24,883 bases of DNA from CALHVX01 sp051027215. Its GTDB lineage: Bacteria > Pseudomonadota > Gammaproteobacteria > Pseudomonadales > Azotimanducaceae. The notes under the pieces are model-generated. The model had not been told where the DNA came from and did no database searches. It saw nothing but the letters and a program-made list of their open reading frames with translations. Positions 7,525 through 15,524 of the stretch are shown here, one piece after another (position 1 is the stretch's first letter; each line of letters starts with the position of its first letter). The stretch spans positions 1 through 24,883 of the forward strand of contig JBPCXR010000302.1 in NCBI GenBank assembly GCA_051027215.1. Direction: 5' to 3'. The translations under genes were made by a program, and so were the position numbers.

Positions 7525-8127
7525 TCAGCTCCTCTGCGCCAACCGCTGAAGCGCGGCTTCGCGAGCACTAAAACTATTCATTGGGCTGTGTAGCTCAGTG
7601 GGGTTCCAGTTTTGCTTTGCTAGCGCATCCCAGCTGTTTCCGAGCTGCACGGCATCATCGTATCGCGGTGGGCTGTGCGCACCTGGGCCAGGCTCATAAA
7701 CGTAGCTCGGCGACGAGATATACAAGACACGGGCAGGAGAGTCTGCGTCCGAATTGTCTAGCTGAAAGAAAGTGCCTGGGCGTGTGAGCGCCGCAGCGGC
7801 TGTAAACCCTTCCCCACCCAGACTCGCTGGAGTGCAGAGGTGCACCACGTAAGGATCGCCCTCCTCCAAGGGATCTTTCATATGGATCCGCAGCTCTCCC
7901 TCCAATAGCAGCGTCACCTGATAGATAAAGGGATGCACGGCGATGTTGCCTCTCACATTGGGGTCGATCTGGCCCGCTGCAATGGCCAACCCATCGAAGA
8001 GACCTGGAGGTAGGCCGCTCGTTGCGTCATTAGGGTTTAAAAAGGCGTTAACTAAGGTCTGGTCGGGGACGCGGCAAAAACCTTCGTTGGTTGTATTCGG
8101 ATTCAGACACTCAAAGATTCTGTTCAT
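7525..8127 (-). CDS. Cupin-like beta-barrel protein
   Basis: A 200-residue protein. The middle part, about residues 45-145, shows the alternating beta pattern of a cupin barrel: RGNIAVHPFIYQVTLLLEGELRIHM, then YVVHLCTPASLGGEGF and FFQLDNSDADSPARVLYISSP. The metal-binding histidine motifs are incomplete (H65 and H77 are candidates), so it may be a non-enzymatic or atypical cupin. There is no signal peptide and no membrane helix. The start is supported by GGAGGG nine bases upstream. It is a single gene, convergent with the methyltransferase and divergent from the P-loop kinase pair. Function unknown; the fold call is by pattern only. Confidence 0.62.
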   Translation of the reverse strand: MNRIFECLNPNTTNEGFCRVPDQTLVNAFLNPNDATSGLPPGLFDGLAIAAGQIDPNVRGNIAVHPFIYQVTLLLEGELRIHMKDPLEEGDPYVVHLCTPASLGGEGFTAAAALTRPGTFFQLDNSDADSPARVLYISSPSYVYEPGPGAHSPPRYDDAVQLGNSWDALAKQNWNPTELHSPMNSFSAREAALQRLAQRS

Positions 8128-8310
8128 TTTTTAGTTCCCTCCGCACATATTCCCGCGTCTAACGTATGCATGAACCAATTTTGCTCCTATCGGGCGTCAA
8201 ACGCCTACTCACAGGTGTCTTCTGTTAGCGCTACGGATTTACCCCTAGGTCGCTGAGGCTTAGAATTGACAACGTATTGCAGTCCGCACTTCGAACCAGG
8301 AGTAGGAGTC

Positions 8311-8799
8311 GTGTCAAAGGTGATTCTGCTGGGTGGGCCAACCGGCGTTGGCAAATCCACAACACTAAAGCTCTTGGAGAACCGCCTCCCGAAGTCCGCT
8401 GTCTTGGATGCTGACGACGTCTGGCGAATTTCGGATGACCTGGCTGTGAATGGCACCCGGCGCCTCGCTTTGTCCAACGTCATCAATGTCATGCAAGGCT
8501 ACTTCGAAGCGGGCTGTGACTTGGTCATTCTTACATGGGTGTTCGCGCGACCCCAACTCTATGAACCCGTCATCGCCGGCATCCAAAATTCCGCCGATTC
8601 AGCACATCAGGTTTACCTCATCGCTTCTCCCGATTCACTCAAGCAGCGTCTTAGTGGGCGGCAAGACTCGCACAAACTGGAGTACGCATTGAGCCGACTT
8701 GAGCTAATTCAAAACTTACCCTTCCCAAAGATCGACACGACGCATCTTTCTCCCACTGAGGTGGTGGATGCACTCGCTGGGCACATTGGCTCACTGTAG
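8311..8799 (+). CDS. Small P-loop kinase / AAA_33-type ATPase (first of two)
   Basis: A 162-residue protein with the Walker A motif GPTGVGKST (residues 9-17) right after the first beta-strand. DADDVW at about 33 is a possible nucleoside/phosphate acceptor site, followed by an LID-like RLSGRQDSHK. Size and layout fit the gluconate/shikimate/chloramphenicol-phosphotransferase-like kinases. The substrate is not identifiable. The start is GTG at 8311: CAGGAG is eight bases upstream and the strand-1 sequence SKVILLGG begins immediately. An ATG 15 codons earlier would add an unlikely N-terminal tail. The second kinase follows after 12 bases with an AGGAGG site between, so they form one operon. Confidence 0.78.
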   Translation: MSKVILLGGPTGVGKSTTLKLLENRLPKSAVLDADDVWRISDDLAVNGTRRLALSNVINVMQGYFEAGCDLVILTWVFARPQLYEPVIAGIQNSADSAHQVYLIASPDSLKQRLSGRQDSHKLEYALSRLELIQNLPFPKIDTTHLSPTEVVDALAGHIGSL

Positions 8800-8811
8800 G
8801 AGGGCTCTCAA

Positions 8812-9327
8812 ATGACCCCTACAGCCAGGCGCATTGACCTGGTCTACTTGATGGGGCCACCGGGTTCAGGTAAATCAACGTTAGGCAACGAGTTGAATAG
8901 GCTCGGCATCGCCGACTTTACCGATCTCGAACCAATGTTGGTGCGCAAATATGGATCAGGGGAGAAATTCGCGAAGCAGCGACCGATGGTCCACCGGTGG
9001 ATTCGCAATTTCTATCGGGAGCAACTCACCACGGTTTCATTGCCAGTGGTTGTCGAGACAACCGGTATCGGAGACCGCCCGTTTCTCGAGGAACTCTGTA
9101 CAAAATATCGCGTGTTATTCGTAAAGTTGGATACGCCACGAGATCAATGTGTGGCCCGAGTGGGGTCGCGTGCCAGTGGGCAACATGTAAATGAGCATAG
9201 TAGCGAGGCTACAGGCCGTTTCTTCGATTACTGGCACAGTGAAATTGAACAGAGCTACCAGTTCGCGTTGACGGTGACGGGAAGAAGTCTTGCTGATGAT
9301 GCCAAGGCGATTCAACAGGCCCTCTGA
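8812..9327 (+). CDS. Small P-loop kinase / AAA_33-type ATPase (second of two)
   Basis: A 171-residue protein with Walker A GPPGSGKST (residues 15-23). FTDLEPMLVRKYGSGEKF resembles the substrate-binding region of shikimate-kinase-like enzymes, VVVETTGIGDRPF a second strand with acidic residues, and LFVKLDTPRDQCVARVGSR the late strand and LID arginines. It shares fold but little sequence with the preceding kinase, so this is not a recent duplication; the two may act on related substrates or form a heteromer. AGGAGG is placed well before the ATG. Substrate unknown. The downstream 99 bases to the convergent stress-protein gene hold no clear terminator. Confidence 0.78.
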   Translation: MTPTARRIDLVYLMGPPGSGKSTLGNELNRLGIADFTDLEPMLVRKYGSGEKFAKQRPMVHRWIRNFYREQLTTVSLPVVVETTGIGDRPFLEELCTKYRVLFVKLDTPRDQCVARVGSRASGQHVNEHSSEATGRFFDYWHSEIEQSYQFALTVTGRSLADDAKAIQQAL

Positions 9328-9426
9328 GTTTAGACCGCAAGAGTGACGGTTGCTGATCGAAGCCGGGAATAGCTACGTAGATGCTTAGGTATCCGGGCGT
9401 TCACGTCATTTTGTGGACTCTTCATC

Positions 9427-10302
9427 TTAAGGGCTCTTCATTAGGCGGGCCGGAACCGCGAGTATCGGGCAATGGGCTCTGCGCAGCACTTGTTCTGTCG
9501 TACTTCCACGTAAAAGATCCAATACACCGTCATGACCCGCTGTGGGCATAACGATTAAGTCGGCCGAATATCTATCAGCAGCAGACAAGATCTCCTCTAC
9601 CGGCTCCCCTTGAACCCGTTCGGTCAGCCAGGTCCAGTTCGCGTCTTCGGTAGCTGGCGGCTTCGGTATTGAATGGTCGCCCACATGGAACAGTCTGATA
9701 TCTACGTTTTCATCACCGAGCGCATCAGCGACTCGCCTTGAATATTCAATAGCCGCAGTGCAATCAGGTTCTAGGTCCACCGGCACCAGGATATTTCTCA
9801 AACTCAGGCCACCATGTTCATACGAAACCAAGCCACGTTTTATGTCGGCGGGAACGAACAGGGTCATCATTCTGGTCCATCGAGCCATAGCCTCAGCGTC
9901 AGAGCGATTGAACCAACGTGAAAGCCCTTCGCGTCCCTCGGTGGCGAGCACCAAAAGGTCCGCTGGATGCTCGTCGGCAAAAGTCATTGTAGAGAACACG
10001 GGAAACCGGCTGGAGACAGAAACCTTTGTCACCCGCACGCGAAACTCTTCAAAGATCGCCGATCGAGGGCTGCCGGCTTCTAGCAGCCCCCACCTCTCTA
10101 AGGTCTTACGGATCGGAGGGAACTCTGACCATTTTACATCCGGCTCCTTCTCTGGCCCAACATGCAAAATGGTCAACTCGGTCTGTCGAATCAGTGCGAT
10201 CGCCAGGGCATGTGCAAAGGCTTGACTACTCGCTGGTGAGAAATCTGTTGGGTGCAAAACTGATCCCACCAGCGGGACTCTTTCCAGATCGTTTTTCACC
10301 AT
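9427..10302 (-). CDS. Tandem universal stress protein (two Usp domains)
   Basis: A 291-residue protein made of two Usp domains. The first (residues 10-155) begins VGSVLHPTDFSPASSQAFAHALAIA and has a degenerate end (LLVLATEGREGLSRWF). The second (about 168-287) begins LRNILVPVDLEP and ends with MPTAGHDGVLDLLRGSTTEQVLRRAHCPILAVP. In it, the G-x9-G-S part of the ATP-binding motif is kept, while the first glycine is a proline. Only the second domain is therefore expected to bind nucleotide. Usp proteins are cytosolic stress and energy-state factors; no specific partner is seen. The ATG has only a weak purine stretch upstream. The amidohydrolase gene ends 78 bases upstream on the same strand. Confidence 0.9.
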   Translation of the reverse strand: MVKNDLERVPLVGSVLHPTDFSPASSQAFAHALAIALIRQTELTILHVGPEKEPDVKWSEFPPIRKTLERWGLLEAGSPRSAIFEEFRVRVTKVSVSSRFPVFSTMTFADEHPADLLVLATEGREGLSRWFNRSDAEAMARWTRMMTLFVPADIKRGLVSYEHGGLSLRNILVPVDLEPDCTAAIEYSRRVADALGDENVDIRLFHVGDHSIPKPPATEDANWTWLTERVQGEPVEEILSAADRYSADLIVMPTAGHDGVLDLLRGSTTEQVLRRAHCPILAVPARLMKSP

Positions 10303-10380
10303 ATCTTTCGCGCCTGCAAGTGCCTCGGTCCTGGATTGTAGCGTCGAGTGATTCTCGGGAAAAGCCGCGGAAGCGTTGTG

Positions 10381-11529
10381 CTATTCGGCGTACAGCGCCT
10401 GAAAATTTCCTGCAAAGAACTTGGCCGATTGTGCTGGCGTGAGTGTCTCGGTGCTCCGAATGAAACGCCCCAACGGATCCCTGCCACCTTCAGCATGGGG
10501 GTAGTCGCTGGAAAACAAATAGATGTCCTCACTCGACTCCTGGGTCAGCTGGGCGACATCTTCGAACGGATAGGGAGTAAACCGCAGTTGTTGCGCAATC
10601 TGCTCTGATGGTCGCCTAGACATCTTCGCAAGCTGAGGTTCGGAGCGCGCCCAAATAGCGACGGCATAATCCAACCTTCGCATCATATCCGGCACCCAAC
10701 CTGCCCCAATTTCAATCACACCACCGCGCAACTGGGGATGCGCCTCCAGCACGCCGTCAAGAATTAGCGTAGAAAGAAATCGCTGAGCGGCGAAGTGAAT
10801 AACACTGAGGTCTTTGCTACCAATCACCTCGGCACCACCACGCGCTGACACGGTCTCCGGGCGCCCATCGTTCATCCATTGATCTTCAATGGCTATGGGC
10901 GCGCTACCTACGTGAAGAATGAATGGTACGCCAGCCTCGGCGAGCGTAGCCCAGATCCTGTCTAATGCCGGATGCCCCGGCGCGCGGCCACCCGGTGCAT
11001 CCGCCGCTACCCATACCGCGCCAAGGTTCAGCGACAATGCATGGGTGATTTCACGAAGAGCCCGCTGCGGATCTTGCAGCGGAACCATGGCAACACCGAT
11101 CAAGCGCTCGTCCGCTGCGCAGAACTCCGCCATAGACCGGTTGTGGGCTGCTGCGGCGCCATAGGCGATGTCGTCGCTGGCGGCGTCGAAGATCAGGCGC
11201 GCACAAAATGATGAGAAGACCACTTGTCGCCGAAATCCCAACAGGCTTAAGGCCTGACTCCGTTCTTCTCCGTTAAAAGCGCCCAAAGCGTCGTGCCACT
11301 TAGGTCCTTTCGTCAGACTGTCGCCAAGCTCAAGAAGCTTTTCAACATGTTCGGCCGAATGCTTTGCTTGCCCCGCGTAAGCCTCGGGCTCAAATTGACC
11401 TGTTAGTGCGGCGCCTAGGTCTGGGAGTTGCTGACGAATCGCTCTCGAGGCGTTCCGAGTGAGAAAATCCGGTAGCTCCATAAGGTGACTGTCTGCATCG
11501 AATACGACTCGTTCGCCGGCATAGCTCAC
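10381..11529 (-). CDS. Amidohydrolase family 2 (TIM-barrel metal-dependent hydrolase)
   Basis: A 382-residue protein of the Amidohydro_2 / ACMSD-like group. The first metal motif is in VVFDADSHLMELPDF (D13, H15), followed by FILHVGSA (H206), a strand-6-like IHFAAQRFLS (H245) and FSSDYPHAEGGRDP, with D342 as the likely catalytic aspartate. Members hydrolyse or decarboxylate cyclic and aromatic acids, and relatives commonly sit in aromatic and steroid degradation clusters. The exact reaction is open. The start is GTG, with AGGAG nine bases upstream. Transcription could continue into the stress protein gene 78 bases downstream; the lipoprotein gene ends 71 bases upstream on the same strand. Confidence 0.87.
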   Translation of the reverse strand: MSYAGERVVFDADSHLMELPDFLTRNASRAIRQQLPDLGAALTGQFEPEAYAGQAKHSAEHVEKLLELGDSLTKGPKWHDALGAFNGEERSQALSLLGFRRQVVFSSFCARLIFDAASDDIAYGAAAAHNRSMAEFCAADERLIGVAMVPLQDPQRALREITHALSLNLGAVWVAADAPGGRAPGHPALDRIWATLAEAGVPFILHVGSAPIAIEDQWMNDGRPETVSARGGAEVIGSKDLSVIHFAAQRFLSTLILDGVLEAHPQLRGGVIEIGAGWVPDMMRRLDYAVAIWARSEPQLAKMSRRPSEQIAQQLRFTPYPFEDVAQLTQESSEDIYLFSSDYPHAEGGRDPLGRFIRSTETLTPAQSAKFFAGNFQALYAE

Positions 11530-11600
11530 TTGGCTGGCTCCTAGGGCTTATTGGCTGGCCCTCATACTACGCCATTTGCTCGAACTCGCCGATGGGGGCT

Positions 11601-12899
11601 CTATTCGATCACGCCGTTCCAAATGGCAATGCGCGGCTCATAGCCCATGTACCAGCCAGAGTATTCGAGCGTACGCCGCGTTTGCGCGCCGGTGTTTTCA
11701 TTGGTAACCACCAAGGACGTCAAATTGCCATCGGCGTTATAAGTCCACACAACCGACGACTCATTGATGTTGTCGCCATTCGCGTCTCGAGTTTGAGTCA
11801 AGCGCTCGTCGTTGTCATTAAAGGTGCGTTGAACATAGACGTCGAAGAACCCGTCGTTATTATTGTCCCGCTCGATATAGCTCATCAGGACTCGACGCTC
11901 AGGGTCGTTGAGCCCTTGACGAATCTGCGTTTGATTCTCAACCCAGTCGACCAGACCATCGTTCCCCTCATCACCTTGGGTGAATCGATCTACCGTGCCG
12001 TCTGGGTTGTCTTGCCAGGTTACTCCAATGACTCTGGTACCGTTCGCGTCTACGGTCCTCACCTCCGATTCACGATCACTGGTCGAGCTTGGATAGGTAT
12101 AGGTTCGGGTCCAGTCATTAATCCCGTCGAGCTCGTCGTCACGCGTCAATGTCGAGAAGAATGTCGGCGCGTGGTAGGTATACCGGAATTCGCGATCAAA
12201 CGTGCCGTCAGCCTGAAAGTCCCAGCGCTCGCGCGTGATGTCACCATCGGTGGACCATTCCTTGAAGCCGATAAAGTTCAAGTTGCCGTCTCCGTCGTTA
12301 TCTCGCCGCTCTTCAAGGACGTTGCCACTGGCGTCGTTGACGTAAGTAATGATGGTCGTTCCCTCCGCATCGACGTACTCCTTCGTGATCAAGAAACCCG
12401 CAGCGTCGTGGGTGAATAGCACCGAGTACGGATCGGCGCTTGAAGCGTCATCGAACGTGTTTTCGGTCGAGACGATTAAGCCGGAGTCGTTACGGAAGGT
12501 CATGATGGCCGTTTGTTCTGGAATACCGTTCTCGTCCCCGTCAAAGCGGGTGGTCACCGTGGCGAATTCCGGTGGTGATACCGTCAACGCCAAAGTCTGT
12601 GAGTCACTACGCCCTTTGCTGTCGGTGACGACAATTTCCAGGGAAAACTCACCGAGCTCAGTCGGCGTGCCATCGAGTACACCCGTGGCCGAAACCTGCA
12701 TGCCAGGCGGAAGTCCACTAGCGACGTAAGTTAACGGGAGCTTGCCACCAGCCACCTCAACCTGCATGGCCAAAAAGGAACTTCCTATGGTAGCGCTGGG
12801 TACGGTGCTGGTTGAGATGTCCGGTGCTGCAGTATTGCCACCCCCGCCACTGCATGCGCTTAAGGCAACAATTACCACTACACAGGCCAATCGTTTCAT
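11601..12899 (-). CDS. Outer lipoprotein with Ig-like domain and calcium-loop-like repeats
   Basis: A 432-residue lipoprotein. The start MKRLACVVVIVALSAC has a lipobox L13-S-A-C16, and GGAG lies six bases before this ATG (an earlier in-frame start lacks one). After a Gly-rich linker, residues to about 120 match a putative Ig-like domain (GLPPGMQVSATGVLDGTPTE, then VVTDSKGRSDSQTL). The rest carries at least six acidic, Asp/Asn/Gly-rich loops (FDGDENGIPE, DNDGDGNLNF, DDELDGINDW, DEGNDGLVDW, DNNNDGFFDV, DANGDNINES) that resemble EF-hand/dockerin calcium loops. They are separated by aromatic beta stretches such as RYTYHAP and VVWTYNADGNLTSL. It is probably exposed at the outer membrane. No enzyme motif is visible. 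Confidence 0.8.
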   Translation of the reverse strand: MKRLACVVVIVALSACSGGGGNTAAPDISTSTVPSATIGSSFLAMQVEVAGGKLPLTYVASGLPPGMQVSATGVLDGTPTELGEFSLEIVVTDSKGRSDSQTLALTVSPPEFATVTTRFDGDENGIPEQTAIMTFRNDSGLIVSTENTFDDASSADPYSVLFTHDAAGFLITKEYVDAEGTTIITYVNDASGNVLEERRDNDGDGNLNFIGFKEWSTDGDITRERWDFQADGTFDREFRYTYHAPTFFSTLTRDDELDGINDWTRTYTYPSSTSDRESEVRTVDANGTRVIGVTWQDNPDGTVDRFTQGDEGNDGLVDWVENQTQIRQGLNDPERRVLMSYIERDNNNDGFFDVYVQRTFNDNDERLTQTRDANGDNINESSVVWTYNADGNLTSLVVTNENTGAQTRRTLEYSGWYMGYEPRIAIWNGVIE

Positions 12900-13215
12900 C
12901 ACATTCTCCAATCCGTTGGGTTTGCTCATTGGCTTGGATTAAAAGGGATCGGGTGCGGGCTGCCATTCCCACGGTTGTGGGTCATCGACAGAAATGTGAA
13001 CCGGTTATCTGGATCAATTGGCGTTTCTTCGGGGCACAACTCGCCCGGATTCGCAATCCTCTAGCCTCTTCATCGCAATTGGCGTTTGCTTTGACCCGGT
13101 GACGATCCCCATCCGGGGCCGCGCTTGCAAAGCGTGCATCGAGGGAGAAAACTGTGCAGAAGAGAACTCACCTCAACGCTACCGCCAATTCAGGATTCAA
13201 CAGGGGACGACGCTG
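12900..13215. promoter_or_regulatory. Divergent region between lipoprotein and P450 genes
   Basis: This 316-base region has no convincing gene. It must contain the promoters of the lipoprotein (minus) and P450 (plus) genes. It contains two exact copies of a 12-base sequence (13015-13026 and 13076-13087) and a small 5-base hairpin CCCACGGTTGTGGG near 12968. TTGACC at 13091-13096 follows the second copy directly but has no good -10 partner. No regulator gene is adjacent. Confidence 0.4.
13015..13087. repeat. 12-base direct repeat upstream of P450 gene
   Basis: CAATTGGCGTTT occurs at 13015-13026 and again at 13076-13087, identical and in the same orientation, 61 bases apart (about six helical turns). 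Both copies lie 130-200 bases before the P450 start. A pair of regulator-binding sites is possible. The core CAATTG is itself palindromic. Confidence 0.45.
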
Positions 13216-14496
13216 GTGATTAATCGCATGGACAATCCGATCTGCCCAGCCAGCCTTGAGGAGGCCAGGCTGGCAGATGCAGAAGTATTGGAATGCCCGT
13301 ACCCCACCTATGATCTACTGCGACAGCAAGCGCCCGTTTGGCAGGATCCCGCAACGGGCATGTACGTAATCACCCGCTATGATGACCTTCGTAAAATTCT
13401 GCTCGACACCGAGCATTACAGCAACGAGCGCCCTAGCAACGACCATGCAAATCTCACCGGCGCGGCGCGCAAAGCGTACGAACTCTTCAAAGCGGAAGGC
13501 TGGGTTCCCGGTGTCTCCTTAGCAGGCCGTGATGACCCGGAGCACAAGCAAGTACGCGCGGTGTTCGACTCGGCGTTTCGACCGAAGCGCATTAACGAGC
13601 TAGACCCTGAGGTGGCGGCATTGGCGTACCGGCTGGTGGACGATTTCCTTGACGACGGCTCTTGCGACATCGTCAAACAACTCGCCGTGCCGCTACCGCT
13701 GATCATCATCTGCAGACAGATGGGCGCTCCGGAGCAAGACATCTGGCAGATTAAAGAATGGACAGAAGCCTGGATCAAAGGTGGCGGATTTGGCCAGAGC
13801 GAAGAACAAGTGCTGTGGGCTACGCGAATGGAGATTCAGGCGCAGCACTATTTTCAAGCCATTTTTGAGCGCTTGAGAAAAGCGCCGGACGATACGCTGT
13901 TGTCCGATTTGGTGAACACGGTGATTCCCGAATGGGGACGCCCTCTCAACGACAATGAGCTGCACTGCCATATGATGCAGGACACCTTCGTCGGCGGCTC
14001 AGAAACCACCACCAATGCGCTCTCTGCCGGTATTATGCTGCTGGCTCGAAACCCGGAAATCTGGCACCAGCTCAAGGCGGGGAACGAGCAGCAACTGAAG
14101 ACGTTTTGCGAGGAGGTAGTGCGGCTAGAAGGGCCAGTGCAGGGACTCACCCGCATGGCGAAAGTCGACATGGAGTTGCATGGGGTGCAAATTGCCAAAG
14201 GCGCGATACTCATGGTCCGCTTTGCTGCAGCAAATCGCGATCCAGAGCATTTTTCTTGCCCTAACGACATAGATGTAGAGCGTAGAAACGCCGCCTCGCA
14301 TTTGGGATTCAGCTCCGGCACCCACTATTGCATGGGTGCTCCACTCGCCCGTCGTGAGCTGTATTGGGGTTTCAAAGCGTTTTTAGACAGAATCGACCAC
14401 TTCGAACTGGCCGAAGGAACGAACGATTTGCGCCACTTTCCCAACTACAGCTTGCGGGCGCTGAACGAATTGCATATCGAATTTGTGGCACTGTGA
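13216..14496 (+). CDS. Cytochrome P450
   Basis: A 426-residue bacterial P450. The I-helix oxygen-activation motif is GGSETT (residues 260-265), with Glu in place of the commoner Asp. E300-x2-R303 is the ExxR pair of the K-helix. The haem loop is FSSGTHYCMG, with C372 as the iron ligand. The start is chosen as GTG at 13216 because AGGGG lies nine bases upstream; an ATG four codons later (MDNPICPAS) is the alternative. The enzyme is soluble and needs a ferredoxin and reductase supplied from elsewhere; the only ferredoxin in the window is in the Rieske operon. The substrate is unknown; relatives hydroxylate terpenoids, steroids and fatty acids. It is convergent with the SDR gene after 30 bases. 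Confidence 0.93.
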   Translation: MINRMDNPICPASLEEARLADAEVLECPYPTYDLLRQQAPVWQDPATGMYVITRYDDLRKILLDTEHYSNERPSNDHANLTGAARKAYELFKAEGWVPGVSLAGRDDPEHKQVRAVFDSAFRPKRINELDPEVAALAYRLVDDFLDDGSCDIVKQLAVPLPLIIICRQMGAPEQDIWQIKEWTEAWIKGGGFGQSEEQVLWATRMEIQAQHYFQAIFERLRKAPDDTLLSDLVNTVIPEWGRPLNDNELHCHMMQDTFVGGSETTTNALSAGIMLLARNPEIWHQLKAGNEQQLKTFCEEVVRLEGPVQGLTRMAKVDMELHGVQIAKGAILMVRFAAANRDPEHFSCPNDIDVERRNAASHLGFSSGTHYCMGAPLARRELYWGFKAFLDRIDHFELAEGTNDLRHFPNYSLRALNELHIEFVAL

Positions 14497-14526
14497 GGCA
14501 TGCTACAAGGTTTCGATAGGCCCGGA

Positions 14527-15390
14527 TTACACGCCCCGCTGGTTTCGATACTGCGCCCAGCGATCGAACGATTTTGCAATCTCTTCGGCGCGCGCTTCAA
14601 GGGGTGCTCGAAACTCTTCATGTGACAATATGTACAACTCGTTTTGCCGCACCGCGTGCAACACCATGTCACCAATCACCGCTGGCGGCATCATGTCTGT
14701 GGCTCTCTCCTCGAGAGCCGCTTGCCGCTCTTCGTCCGCCAATCCCCTACCTACCAACCGATTATCCTGACTACCTGCCAGTGCCTCAGGGCGATTGCGC
14801 TCAGAATCAAATAGATTGGTGCCAACGACGCCAGGGCACAGCACAGAAGCTCCAATGTTCTCGGATGCCAGGTCAAGACGCATACTTTCAGTAATGCCGA
14901 CCACCGCAAACTTGGTGGCGTTGTACACGCTGAGACTCGGCATACCGAGATGCCCGGCAATCGATGCGGTATTGACAAAGTGACCAGCCTCCCCCTGAGC
15001 GCGAATGTGCGGCAGGAAAGTCACAATGCCGTTGATCACCCCCTGGAGGTTAACCCCCATGACCCAATCCCAATCGGCATAACTCATATCTGCAACGTGG
15101 CCACCGACGGCCACACCCGCGTTGTTACAAACTACGTGGACCTTGCCGAACGCACTTAGGGTCGCCTCTTTTGCAGCACTCATAGCTTGACGATCAGTCA
15201 CATCGACTTGCAAAGCGATTAGCTCGGCATCGTTGCTGCCAAGCTGTTCGGAAGCCGCTGCGAGAGCAGCATCCTCGATATCGGCGATAGCCACCTTCAT
15301 GCCAGCAGCAAGAAATGACTGCGCCATGGCAAAACCCAGACCACTGGCGCCGCCGGTAACAAACGCAACCTTGCCTTCGATGTCCTGCAT
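14527..15390 (-). CDS. Short-chain dehydrogenase/reductase (SDR)
   Basis: A 287-residue classical SDR. The cofactor motif is TGGASGLG (residues 12-19), with the NNAG motif at 89-92 and a catalytic tetrad N114, S143, Y156, K160 (NTASIAGHLGMPSLSVYNATK). D37 in VAIADIED, at the end of the second strand, favours NAD(H) over NADP(H). The C-terminal extension from about 220 is longer than in minimal members and resembles SDRs that oxidise larger hydrophobic alcohols; that comparison is inference. AGGGG is seven bases before the ATG. The gene ends 30 bases from the convergent P450; the ADH gene lies 134 bases upstream on the same strand, so an oxidation series of P450, SDR and ADH is possible. Confidence 0.93.
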   Translation of the reverse strand: MQDIEGKVAFVTGGASGLGFAMAQSFLAAGMKVAIADIEDAALAAASEQLGSNDAELIALQVDVTDRQAMSAAKEATLSAFGKVHVVCNNAGVAVGGHVADMSYADWDWVMGVNLQGVINGIVTFLPHIRAQGEAGHFVNTASIAGHLGMPSLSVYNATKFAVVGITESMRLDLASENIGASVLCPGVVGTNLFDSERNRPEALAGSQDNRLVGRGLADEERQAALEERATDMMPPAVIGDMVLHAVRQNELYILSHEEFRAPLEARAEEIAKSFDRWAQYRNQRGV

Positions 15391-15524
15391 CTGCTGACCC
15401 CTACCTTTCGCATCAATACATCATGATTTGAGCACAACCAGGCGCACGATTCACGCCCCTTGGCAAACGCCACTGCGTCCCATTCATTCCCTGCCAGTGA
15501 AACCGATCTAGACTCAGCGCTACC

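Noticed and set aside
7583..7607. tRNA-like phrase (GTAGCTCAGTGGG) on the plus strand
   Set aside because: It lies inside the cupin-like coding frame, and no acceptor stem, anticodon arm or T-arm follows at the right spacing.
8155..8232. Integron attC-like pair: GTCTAAC on the left and GTTAGCG on the right with a small internal hairpin
   Set aside because: The right box fails the consensus at its end, the inner L boxes are not complementary, the left gene has the wrong orientation for a cassette, and no integrase is present.
11592..12419. 275-codon plus-strand frame opposite the lipoprotein gene
   Set aside because: It mirrors the repetitive Asp/Asn-rich lipoprotein; the minus strand has the lipobox, ribosome binding site and repeats, so the plus frame is a composition artefact.
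13018..13215. N-terminal extension of the P450 frame by up to 66 residues
   Set aside because: The extension has no P450 character or ribosome binding site and contains the promoter-region direct repeats.
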